Assembly: GCF_000190755.2 (NCBI RefSeq)
Contig: NZ_JH109152.1
Span: 930,001-994,000, forward strand
Reading direction: 5' to 3'
DNA length: 64,000 nt
Source: Methylobacter tundripaludum SV96
GTDB taxonomy: Bacteria; Pseudomonadota; Gammaproteobacteria; Methylococcales; Methylomonadaceae
Shown: one piece after another, positions 57,066 through 63,621 of the stretch
How the letters are laid out: every line of letters starts with the position of its first letter
How positions within the stretch are numbered: the first letter of the stretch is position 1
Notes under the pieces: model-generated
The model's database searches: none
What the model saw: the letters and a program-made list of their open reading frames with translations, nothing else
What the model was told of the DNA's origin: nothing
Program-made: the position numbers and the translations under genes

Positions 57066-57803
57066 TTAATGGCTGTTATCCGGTCGTCCGTACCATTCCG
57101 TGCCGGTTCTGGCTTCCAGTTCGTGGACGTTATCCAAAGCCAGTCGGTGCATAATTGTCATGGATGCAACGCTGCTGGTCAGTTTCCAAAGTTCGTCGCG
57201 GTGGATCAGGAATAGGCGGCTGTCTTTCTGGTCGATGTTTTTTACCAGGTCAACTAACTGCTGCCCTTTCAGGCCATAGCCCCAGCGCTTGATGGCTTCG
57301 CGAAGTTGGTTTTTGTTGTGTTCGTATTGCCGCAGGCTCATCGCCATTGCACGAGCATCAATCGCGGCCAGCACTTCGGGTGTGAATTCGTCGGTCGGCG
57401 TTGGCAAGGCTGCACGTCGCGCGGGTTTTGGCTGTTGTGGCGGTTCAAAGTAGTCGGACTCCAGTTTGTCGAAGACATCCCAGGCTTGGTCGGTATCGAG
57501 CATTTTGGCGTGACGTGCTGCGCCGCGTTCTGTCCATAGGATCAGGTTGCGGGTGCGTTTGTTGATTTGCGGACTGACTGACTTTAAGTCAGTCAGTCGC
57601 TTGCCTTCGAGCTTGAAGTAATGTGTGCCTTCTTCAAAACGGCCTTTATTGCGGATAAAGTTGGCTTGGATGTTGTTTAGTTCGGTGCCGTAGGCCTGTG
57701 CCATCAACTCAGTGGTGATGACGCGCTGGTTTTGATACTCGGTAACCGGGATGTCGATATTATCGACGTGGACGACGGACGGATTGCGTTTGTTATTATT
57801 CAT
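57066..57803 (-). CDS. ORF6N-domain phage-type regulator/antirepressor
   Basis: A 245-residue protein from ATG 57803, which has AGGAG 8 bp upstream; the longer frame to 58070 has no such site and runs through palindromic DNA. The N-terminal ORF6N domain (about 10-95) has VITTELMAQAYGTELNNIQ and GRFEEGTHYFKLEGKRL. The C-terminal half is helical and charged (SLRQYEHNKNQLREAIKRWG) with no recognised catalytic site. ORF6N proteins are phage and plasmid DNA-binding regulators or antirepressors. The gene contains an unusual 27 bp palindrome at 57572-57598. It is the last gene of the minus-strand block. Confidence 0.8.
   Translation of the reverse strand: MNNNKRNPSVVHVDNIDIPVTEYQNQRVITTELMAQAYGTELNNIQANFIRNKGRFEEGTHYFKLEGKRLTDLKSVSPQINKRTRNLILWTERGAARHAKMLDTDQAWDVFDKLESDYFEPPQQPKPARRAALPTPTDEFTPEVLAAIDARAMAMSLRQYEHNKNQLREAIKRWGYGLKGQQLVDLVKNIDQKDSRLFLIHRDELWKLTSSVASMTIMHRLALDNVHELEARTGTEWYGRPDNSH
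57572..57598. repeat. 27 bp palindrome inside the ORF6N gene
   Basis: Arms GACTGACTGACTT and AAGTCAGTCAGTC are perfectly complementary around a single T. The arms are built from a GACT repeat. It encodes LTDLKSVSP in the protein. Confidence 0.85.
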
Positions 57804-58084
57804 GATTGCGACTCCTGAAAACAGGTTTAAAACCCATCTCCAAACGATGCCAATCATAGGGAGACGGACTGAACGAAGTTGGCATACCGGTGTCGCAACC
57901 GGCCGCCCTTGCGGGCGCTCCGCCCAGCCCGCCATAGACGTAGCTGTGCGCTGGGCACAAAAAAACCGCAAGGTTGCGGCTGTGCCGCGACATTTCAGGA
58001 TGCCAATCCCGGCCGCCCAATGTGGGGCGACGGGAAAAGGATAGTCTTGTTTGATTGCGGTTGTCAACATTGTGTGTTCTCAAA
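57804..58084. other. Regulatory gap upstream of the ORF6N gene
   Basis: GC-rich hairpins occupy this stretch (GGCCGCCCTTGCGGGCG at about 57900-57917). A candidate minus-strand terminator lies at 57959-57980. The ORF6N promoter should lie between the terminator and 57803 but no clear boxes are visible. Confidence 0.4.
57959..57980 (-). terminator. Candidate rho-independent terminator
   Basis: On the minus strand CCGCAACCTTGCGG forms a short stem and is followed by seven T. It would end transcripts coming from the attC-like region before the ORF6N gene starts. Confidence 0.45.
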
Positions 58085-58174
58085 GCCTAACCCGTCGCTC
58101 AACAGGAGCGCGGGCATAATACGGTTGTGTTTGTTAAAATTCAGGGCCGCGCCCTGTTAGCTATTGCGTTATAA
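58085..58174 (+). repeat. attC-like site 1
   Basis: Starts GCCTAAC (R'' consensus RYYYAAC), continues CCGTCGCTCAACAGG and ends CCTGTTAGCTATTGC followed by GTTATAA (R' consensus GTTRRRY). The arms AACAGGAGCGCGG and its partner CCGCGCCCTGTT pair with one extra A on the left arm, the standard asymmetry of attC sites. The length of 90 bp is in the attC range. It abuts site 2 by sharing GTTATAAC. Confidence 0.72.
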
Positions 58175-58260
58175 CCCGTCGCTCAACAGGAGCGCGGAAT
58201 CAGTGCGGTTGTGTTTGTTCAGCTTTCAGGGCCGCGCCCTGTTAGCTCGACGCGTTAGGC
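58169..58260 (+). repeat. attC-like site 2
   Basis: Near-identical in its arms to site 1 and starts 84 bp later. It begins TTATAAC, carries CCGTCGCTCAACAGG with the same extra A, and ends CCTGTTAGCTCGACGC then GTTAGGC, which fits the GTTRRRY core. The TAA stop of the small minus-strand gene lies inside this core. Confidence 0.75.
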
Positions 58261-58419
58261 ACTTGCTTCTTGCGCTTTGCTGATTGCAGCATATTCTTTT
58301 CCGGGTGTTAATTCGCCCTTGCTAACACGCCTGTCAATCTGGTCACAGCTTCCGTATCCTTTGTTGTTCATTTCTAGCAGCCATGCGTTGTACATAGCCA
58401 CTTTTATCCAGTTAGTCAT
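58255..58419 (-). CDS. Small protein ending inside an attC-like core
   Basis: A 54-residue gene (starts MTNWIKVAMYNAWLLEMNN, ends ISKAQEASA) too short for ordinary gene callers. GGAG lies 7 bp before the ATG at 58419, an excellent ribosome site. No family is recognised. The protein is hydrophilic with one Cys. Its stop codon is part of the GTTAGGC core of attC-like site 2, as in many integron cassettes, where the gene ends at the attC. The attC orientation by arm asymmetry is, however, opposite to this gene. Confidence 0.6.
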   Translation of the reverse strand: MTNWIKVAMYNAWLLEMNNKGYGSCDQIDRRVSKGELTPGKEYAAISKAQEASA

Positions 58420-58651
58420 ATTTTATCTCCAAGCCTAACAGTTAGTGTTTGTATTTGTCGCATCCTGGGGCGTGATCGCTAATCGGGTATTTTCCGCCCT
58501 GTGTTTCTCTAAAATCTCGGCACCACGACATACATGTGCATGCAACGGGCTCTAACCCGTCATTCAACCAGACCCGCCGCCGCGAGTCGGTTTGTTGTTT
58601 AAAGTCCAGCTGGCGGGCTGGTTAATTCATGCGTTGCTAGACGTTTTGTGG
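58420..58651. other. Gap containing attC-like site 3
   Basis: Besides site 3, the gap has GCCTAACAGTTAG at about 58433-58445, which looks like a collapsed attC. No other gene is seen. Confidence 0.4.
58550..58639 (+). repeat. attC-like site 3 (diverged)
   Basis: Starts CTCTAACCCGTCATTCAACC and ends GGTTAATTCATGC followed by GTTGCTA. Arms AACCAGACCCGCC and GGCGGGCTGGTT pair with one extra A on the left arm, as in sites 1 and 2. The right core differs from GTTRRRY, so it may be inactive. Confidence 0.6.
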
Positions 58652-58909
58652 TCATACCGTTTCTTGATTATCTTCCCACGCGGTAATAACTTCTATTGCC
58701 CACCTGTTTTGACTTCCCTTTCCTTTAAATTTTGGCTGTGGTAATGGGTTTTCTTCGCGGCTCATCCAGCGCCATAGCGTCATTTTCGATACTTTGAAGC
58801 GCAGCCTCAAATCGTTTGTTGTCCAGTATCCTGATGTTTTAATTGCTGTTCTGGATCTTGTTAGTTCAAATGGTTCATCAGCGGTTAGTATATTAGGTGA
58901 TGGTTTCAT
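58652..58909 (-). CDS. AlpA/MerR-like helix-turn-helix regulator
   Basis: An 85-residue protein from ATG 58909. GYWTTNDLRLRFKVSKMTLW at about 36-55 is a helix-turn-helix of the AlpA/excisionase type, followed by RWMSREENPLPQPKF and RWAIEVITAWED, the usual wing and tail. In phages and integrative elements such proteins act as activators or excisionases. It lies 5 bp after the zinc-ribbon gene and may be the excision partner of the prfC integrase. Confidence 0.75.
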   Translation of the reverse strand: MKPSPNILTADEPFELTRSRTAIKTSGYWTTNDLRLRFKVSKMTLWRWMSREENPLPQPKFKGKGSQNRWAIEVITAWEDNQETV

Positions 58910-58913
58910 ATCT

Positions 58914-59114
58914 TCAAACCTTTGATGGCTGGGCAATCAATAATCTCGCTGCATCAGCTTTATCGCAGCAAAATTGGCAGCGCTTTGAGTTGTTGCCAGG
59001 AGTTATCTTACCCAGCTGTTCTATTGGTCGGTCATGGCCGCAAGACCGGCAATGAAAATATTTTTTCAGCGGTTGTTTTGTTGAGATTTTGGCGGTTGTC
59101 GAATTTAGGTTCAT
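58914..59114 (-). CDS. Small zinc-ribbon protein
   Basis: A 66-residue protein whose ATG overlaps the lysozyme stop codon (TGATG). Two cysteine pairs, CRSC near 23-26 and CQFC near 47-50, suggest a structural zinc ribbon. No family is recognised; it is coupled to the lysozyme and AlpA-like genes. Confidence 0.6.
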   Translation of the reverse strand: MNLNSTTAKISTKQPLKKYFHCRSCGHDRPIEQLGKITPGNNSKRCQFCCDKADAARLLIAQPSKV

Positions 59115-59656
59115 CACGCTGCCTGAGGTCTAAATGATTCGGCTCTGGCAAACCATCCGGTTTTAAAAACCGCTTGCCTTGGGTCGGTCTTGATAATTTC
59201 TTCATAAACGCTGATCCGGCAATTGACCAGGTCATTAATAAAATGTTTGCCAAGTTGCCTGACCGCTTCGGTCGCTGCGGTTAAGGTTTTTTGGCCGATA
59301 ATGCCATCGGGTACGCCTACATTTATTCCCGCTTTGCCTAGCGCCGTTTGCAGGATTTTTATTGATCCACTACGGCCATGATTAACTGACATGTCGAGCA
59401 TGATCGGTTGAATCAGTTCCGGCAGTAGGTCGATGCCGGGCCGGACGTAATACAAGGTGTAATAGATTTTCTCGGCAAGCTGTTGGGTTACGGATTTGAT
59501 ATTGTCAACGGTGACGCTGTCTGCATGCAGCTTGAAATACTCGGCGTAACTCTTGGCGGTGATGCCGTATTGTGTCGGGCCACCTTTGTCGTTGGGGTGG
59601 TTTACATAGCCGCCTTCTTTCGCGATTATGGCGGCGATTATTTCTTTGATAGTCAT
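59114..59656 (-). CDS. GH108 lysozyme (phage-type endolysin)
   Basis: A 180-residue muramidase. The catalytic glutamate is in AKEGGYVNHPNDKGGPTQYG at about 12-31, the hallmark of glycoside hydrolase family 108. The C-terminal half has the peptidoglycan-binding-like fold (GVPDGIIGQKTLTAATEA). There is no signal peptide, so export would need a holin or another route; no holin is recognised nearby. The start overlaps the preceding gene by 4 bp. Confidence 0.9.
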   Translation of the reverse strand: MTIKEIIAAIIAKEGGYVNHPNDKGGPTQYGITAKSYAEYFKLHADSVTVDNIKSVTQQLAEKIYYTLYYVRPGIDLLPELIQPIMLDMSVNHGRSGSIKILQTALGKAGINVGVPDGIIGQKTLTAATEAVRQLGKHFINDLVNCRISVYEEIIKTDPRQAVFKTGWFARAESFRPQAA

Positions 59657-60060
59657 ATTTTTTCTTCCAGATTGTTGATAGCTTGTTTAAGCCGCTTAAT
59701 TGTTCCTTTGCCCTCATGATCCCTAAAAAAACTTTCCATCAATGGAAGGGCTAGCCGTGCGGCGGTCAGTAGTTCAGCGTTACGCCAACGCCGCGCTTCA
59801 ATAATTTTCATCACATAAGTCGGCGGGTAAAACGCCGATTCCATTTCGCTTTCAGTCATAGTTATCCTGTTGCCCATATCGGTGATCACGGTCGCCACTT
59901 CTCCAAGCGTTTTATGCGATGCTATCTCGTCCACGTAGGCGTTCCCGCATCGACGTCCGTCTCTGGTTGCTAGTTGTGCGCCGATTTCCATGTAGGCTCC
60001 ATCACTGAGCTTCTCGGCCCACTCCGGTAATGGATAATCGTTAAAATTATGTGTGGTCAT
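59653..60060 (-). CDS. Hypothetical element protein
   Basis: A 135-residue protein (starts MTTHNFNDYPLPEWAEKLSD) from ATG 60060 with AAGGA 9 bp upstream. It is mostly helical and charged, has no membrane segment, and no family is recognised. It overlaps the lysozyme start by 4 bp (ATGA). Confidence 0.65.
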   Translation of the reverse strand: MTTHNFNDYPLPEWAEKLSDGAYMEIGAQLATRDGRRCGNAYVDEIASHKTLGEVATVITDMGNRITMTESEMESAFYPPTYVMKIIEARRWRNAELLTAARLALPLMESFFRDHEGKGTIKRLKQAINNLEEKI

Positions 60061-60073
60061 GTTAATTTTTCCT

Positions 60074-60292
60074 TTATGAAATGCGGAGTTCTTTGTCGTC
60101 TTCGACGACGAATAAATTGACATCGCTGAGGCGGTATTGCCCACCCGGTCCGCCTTGCACTGTGTAGTCTATGCAAGCCGGTTCTATGGTTACGGCAAAC
60201 GGCCAGCCCCATCGCTCAGGCTCGTTAATACACCATGCGTTTTGATGGAAGTATTTGCTGTTCTTTTTGATTTTTGCGTAAAGTTTTTGCAA
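60074..60292 (-). CDS. Hypothetical element protein, TTG start
   Basis: A 72-residue protein. TTG 60292 is used because GAGG lies 6 bp before it, overlapping the end of the previous gene. The C-terminus is acidic (NLFVVEDDKELRIS). No family is recognised. Confidence 0.5.
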   Translation of the reverse strand: MQKLYAKIKKNSKYFHQNAWCINEPERWGWPFAVTIEPACIDYTVQGGPGGQYRLSDVNLFVVEDDKELRIS

Positions 60293-60295
60293 TGC

Positions 60296-60589
60296 CTACC
60301 TCATATTTTCTTTTCCAGATAATATCTCGCCTGTTGATACGGTACTTCGGGTCGCATTCTGCACTTCCATTTTCAATGCATTTTTATTTTGTTGTACTTC
60401 AATTGAATCCCAGTATCCGCGTATAAATTCATTCTCTTTTAGGGGGAATCTGTGCATAGGAAATCCGTATTTATAACCTGCCGATGCAGCTTTTTGCTTT
60501 GGCGTCTCTTCACCTCTTACTAGATTATCCCTATCAGCGCTGTCAAAGCCGCGTTGATACCAAATCCCACCTTTTCTTTTTGTAGGCAT
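60296..60589 (-). CDS. Hypothetical element protein
   Basis: A 97-residue protein, basic and aromatic at the N-terminus (MPTKRKGGIWYQRGFDSADR), directly after the previous gene's stop. A possible nucleic-acid-binding N-terminus is only suggested by charge. No family is recognised. Confidence 0.55.
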   Translation of the reverse strand: MPTKRKGGIWYQRGFDSADRDNLVRGEETPKQKAASAGYKYGFPMHRFPLKENEFIRGYWDSIEVQQNKNALKMEVQNATRSTVSTGEILSGKENMR

Positions 60590-60841
60590 CTAAATCACCA
60601 CTACTCTGGATAATGCTACATAGTTATGGATGCCCTTAAGCCATACGACCGGCGTACTCTTTGCCAGAAGCATGGCAGGCGCCGATGTCGGTGCTTGAGT
60701 TGCAACGCCTACGCCATTGGTAATCCTCACCACTGTGCCTGTCGGGTGTTTGGTATTCCATTGATCAACCGTATTTTGCAACGCGCTGAGTTGGCGCTGG
60801 CGTCCGCGTGATCGGATATGATCTACTTTTGTGGTGACCAT
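60590..60841 (-). CDS. Hypothetical element protein
   Basis: An 83-residue protein from ATG 60841, 2 bp after the previous stop; the longer upstream frame overlaps that gene and was rejected. It contains the conserved-looking RQRQLSALQNTVDQWNTKHP and ends in a hydrophobic LSRVVVI. No family recognised. Confidence 0.55.
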   Translation of the reverse strand: MVTTKVDHIRSRGRQRQLSALQNTVDQWNTKHPTGTVVRITNGVGVATQAPTSAPAMLLAKSTPVVWLKGIHNYVALSRVVVI

Positions 60842-60845
60842 AGCT

Positions 60846-61190
60846 TTATGCCGCTTCTTGGATGTAAAACGGCGGCTTAGTGCCTGGCCGTTGCAGTGCA
60901 ACGATCTGGAAATCATGCAACTGCCATTCGTCATGCAGCGCTTCGCGAGCGGTTTTAATGTCGGCGATAACCTTTTTATGATCTAACACCAATAGTCGTA
61001 TGCCATGCAGCTGTGCATCGGCCTCTCGGTATGCGGCAGATAATCGCGGTCGGCAGAGGTTGTATTTTTTATAGTCGGCATGATCGGCATTTTGTACATC
61101 GGTAATGAATTGCTTAAGCTTCCGGGTATGGCTGGCCAGGATAAATTTGATGGTTTCAGCTACGGTATAGTCGGATATTTTTATGCACAT
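60846..61190 (-). CDS. Hypothetical element protein
   Basis: A 114-residue helical protein (MCIKISDYTVAETIKFILAS) with AAGGGG 6 bp upstream of the ATG. No membrane helix and no known domain are seen. Confidence 0.55.
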   Translation of the reverse strand: MCIKISDYTVAETIKFILASHTRKLKQFITDVQNADHADYKKYNLCRPRLSAAYREADAQLHGIRLLVLDHKKVIADIKTAREALHDEWQLHDFQIVALQRPGTKPPFYIQEAA

Positions 61191-61200
61191 GACAGACCCC

Positions 61201-61509
61201 TTAGTGCAGTACGCGGACTTTGCGCCGAATGATGCTGCTTAGTTTTTGGTTGGCGCTGACTAAGGCGATTATCCTGGCGGTATTGGTCCCGAATTCATAC
61301 GCCAGATCATCGCTACACCCATGCCGCAGCTGTTCAAGGGCAATGCGGATAGCTGTTATGGACTGCGGCATATTAAGTCCCAGTTTTTTGCAGTACACGT
61401 TAACCTGTTCGGCAAGATCCGCGCGTCGCCGCTGCTCGTCGGTTTGTTTTGCGCGGTAGGCGCTAATCCGGATTAGGTTTGATTGGTATTGTTCTAAAGG
61501 TGTTTGCAT
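61201..61509 (-). CDS. Hypothetical element protein
   Basis: A 102-residue protein from ATG 61509 (MQTPLEQYQSNL), chosen because GAGGG is 8 bp upstream. It is a predicted coiled helix (RRRADLAEQVNVYCKKLGLN) followed by a basic C-terminus. No family is recognised. Confidence 0.55.
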   Translation of the reverse strand: MQTPLEQYQSNLIRISAYRAKQTDEQRRRADLAEQVNVYCKKLGLNMPQSITAIRIALEQLRHGCSDDLAYEFGTNTARIIALVSANQKLSSIIRRKVRVLH

Positions 61510-61523
61510 GGTCATAACCCTCG

Positions 61524-61664
61524 TTATTTGCCGGTATGGCAAAGGTATAAAATGCGTTGTGCAAAATACTCATCATATTTTTGGTCAAGGTCGAATTGCG
61601 CGGCGTCTCTGGCCATTACAGCGGCGCTGTAGTCCCACCATGCGTTTAAACTCTGCTTATCCAT
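61524..61664 (-). CDS. Very small element protein (46 aa)
   Basis: The ATG at 61664 follows the rdgC stop after 2 bp and the stop lies 14 bp before the next start, so the gene fills the gap exactly. The sequence begins MDKQSLNAWWDYSAAVMARD and is tryptophan/tyrosine rich. No family recognised. Confidence 0.5.
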   Translation of the reverse strand: MDKQSLNAWWDYSAAVMARDAAQFDLDQKYDEYFAQRILYLCHTGK

Positions 61665-61666
61665 GG

Positions 61667-62605
61667 TTAATTGTCCGGCGTATGGGTTTTGACTTCGCCG
61701 CCGAACAGCTCAACCAGGCGAGGCAGGAAGTTGGCCAGTTCCAGCGACATGATCGAAAAATCGACATCGAACCGGTCGGCTTCGGATTCTGTTTCAGTAT
61801 CAGCCGCTTGGCTCTGAATCAAGTCTAAAAACTTCAGGCGTTTGATAGCCAGATTGTCATCGATAATGAAAGAGAGTCGATCAGACCAGGTCAGGGCTAC
61901 CTTAAAAACTTGTTTGCCGGTATCCAGGTGGTTTTTTATTTCCGGCAGGCTCAAGTCGTGGCGTTTGCAACGGATAATGCCGCCTTCCTCTTCGGGTGCG
62001 CGTAGCTCGCATTCGTCATCAATGGTGATTTCAGCATCTTCATGCGGGCCTTGATCATTAGCCAGCCAACCAGTCATAACGCTGACGGGGCTGTCGACGG
62101 TTATGCGATTGATTGGCGTAGCCGGTAACGAGCCCAGGCATTTACGCAAACTGCTGAGCAAGCCTTCGGCTTTACTGGTAGACGCTGAATCAACAATCAG
62201 CCAGCCGTTCTGGGGATCGATATAGGCGAAGGTTTTGGTTTGGAAGGTGAACGCCCTGGGTAACAACTCAAAGATTAGTTCGTCTTTGATGGCGTTTCTT
62301 TCTTTTTTGGATAACTTACGGCCCTGTTGTTCTTCAGTTTCAAGAATTTTTTCATTCGTCATATCATTGACGACGGCCGTAGGCAGCACTCGTTCTTCAT
62401 TTTTGCCACACAGCATCATAAATCCGTTCGAGCTATGTACCAGTTGTTCTGATGATTTGCCCAGTGGGGGTGTCCAGCCAAAGGTCGATGCTTCTTGATT
62501 TCCGCAAGGCCTGAACGCCATTGGGATAAGTTTTTCTTGCAGGTCTTCTGGAGTAAGCATAAAGCGTTCGTCCAGCCGGAAGATGATTAGATTTTTAAAC
62601 CACAT
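61667..62605 (-). CDS. rdgC: RdgC-family recombination-associated protein
   Basis: A 312-residue homologue of RdgC, a ring-shaped DNA-binding protein that limits RecA activity. The N-terminus MWFKNLIIFRLDERF and the block STFGWTPPLG near residue 44 are typical, as are KNEERVLPTAVVND near 70 and RAFTFQTKTFAYIDP near 125. AGGA lies 9 bp before the start. The usual RdgC of gammaproteobacteria is a chromosomal housekeeping gene; a copy inside an integrated element is notable, though element-borne copies are known in some phages. Confidence 0.9.
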   Translation of the reverse strand: MWFKNLIIFRLDERFMLTPEDLQEKLIPMAFRPCGNQEASTFGWTPPLGKSSEQLVHSSNGFMMLCGKNEERVLPTAVVNDMTNEKILETEEQQGRKLSKKERNAIKDELIFELLPRAFTFQTKTFAYIDPQNGWLIVDSASTSKAEGLLSSLRKCLGSLPATPINRITVDSPVSVMTGWLANDQGPHEDAEITIDDECELRAPEEEGGIIRCKRHDLSLPEIKNHLDTGKQVFKVALTWSDRLSFIIDDNLAIKRLKFLDLIQSQAADTETESEADRFDVDFSIMSLELANFLPRLVELFGGEVKTHTPDN

Positions 62606-63193
62606 AAATTAATGTCCTGGGTTAAGGCCGCATCCTTGCGGCTCTGTTGTTGGCGTTTCCGCGTTTTTGCCCAGCTTGAGACGAGTCGGGCTACTCGTTT
62701 GATGTTATGTGCAGTCCTGACGTTACTCAGGATATGATGATTGGGTCATCAGCCAGGTTGTTATCGACTAGCCTATTCATGTCGTCTTGCGCGTTTCTAC
62801 TTTCAACGCCGCTGCACAGAAAAAAGAGCGGGCCACGCGCACTTTGCAACCCATACCGTGCTTATGTGCCATGCTTCCTTCCCCGAGTCTTTTATGCATC
62901 AAGTGCTCGGCTATCCCCACAATCAATCCGGTTGCGTACCCGTTACAGTTTTTAACGCTCGCGCTCTTTTCTGTGTCCTCTCTTTACTGCCCAGAGAGAG
63001 GATTCTGGTTGCACCCGGTAAACACACCGGTTTTAAAAAAAGCCCGCCGAAACGGGCAAGGTTATGGCTGTATAACTGCACCGGTCTTTTTTGGGAGCCG
63101 GTGGACTCCCGCCATTCTGTTGCAGTCCTAAAAAATGCCCGCTATGTAAGCCGGGCTGAAGGTAGGCTGCTTGGTAAATCGGTTTTCGAACCC
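62606..63193. other. 588 bp gap upstream of rdgC
   Basis: No gene is supported. The sequence holds a GCCGCATCCTTGCGGC hairpin (62631-62646), a TCCTGA and TCAGGA inverted repeat (about 62716-62733), and a minus-strand terminator near 63035-63057. It presumably contains the rdgC operon promoter. Confidence 0.5.
63035..63057 (-). terminator. Rho-independent terminator
   Basis: On the minus strand a short GCCCG and CGGGC stem around TTTCGG is followed by seven T. It ends the transcript of the 78-residue gene upstream. Confidence 0.75.
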
Positions 63194-63430
63194 TTATATT
63201 TTTTGCAGGGTTCTTAATGTTGTCGCTAAGTCGGTTTCGTTGACGTGCAGCCGGTTTGCCAGCGCGGCTTTGTTGTCGCTGTCCAGGTTGTTGCACCAGA
63301 GCAGCACGGACAAGCGGTCTCGGCCTGTTAGAGTCTTTTGGGTATCTTCGATGTAGGCCGCATTAAGTCCGCGCTCTTCAAATACGGCGATGATTTGCAG
63401 TGCCAGCCAATCAAGTGTTTTTTTGGCCAT
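63194..63430 (-). CDS. Small hypothetical protein
   Basis: A 78-residue helical protein (MAKKTLDWLALQIIAVFEER, ends LHVNETDLATTLRTLQKI) with AGGAG 8 bp before its ATG at 63430. The C-terminal part resembles a winged or helix-turn-helix fold but without clear signature. It is a single-gene unit between two terminators. Confidence 0.65.
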   Translation of the reverse strand: MAKKTLDWLALQIIAVFEERGLNAAYIEDTQKTLTGRDRLSVLLWCNNLDSDNKAALANRLHVNETDLATTLRTLQKI

Positions 63431-63582
63431 GGTTACGCTCCTGTTTTTTATTGTTTTTAATGTCGGGTTACGTTGTCGTTAACTCGACCTACGTGGCTAT
63501 TTTGTCTCAGTGGTTAGCAATTTATTGCTAATATGGTTTCATGTCAAGCAATTTATTGCTTAACTAAAATTTTAGGCAATAA

Positions 63583-63605
63583 AAAACCCGCTCAGGGCGG
63601 GTTTT
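63583..63605 (-). terminator. Terminator after the right-edge gene
   Basis: A perfect 9 bp stem (AAAACCCGC and GCGGGTTTT) with 5-base loop. On the minus strand it is followed by further T. It lies 17 bp beyond the stop of the right-edge gene. Confidence 0.85.
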
Positions 63606-63621
63606 GTAATGGTGTTGTTGA

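Noticed and set aside
57804-58070. N-terminal extension of the ORF6N gene
   Set aside because: The extension reads through GC-rich palindromes, while ATG 57803 has a strong AGGAG site and starts the conserved domain.
62741-63217. A 158-codon plus-strand frame in the gap upstream of rdgC
   Set aside because: It runs through terminator and hairpin sequences, has odd composition and no ribosome site, and the neighbouring genes are all on the other strand.
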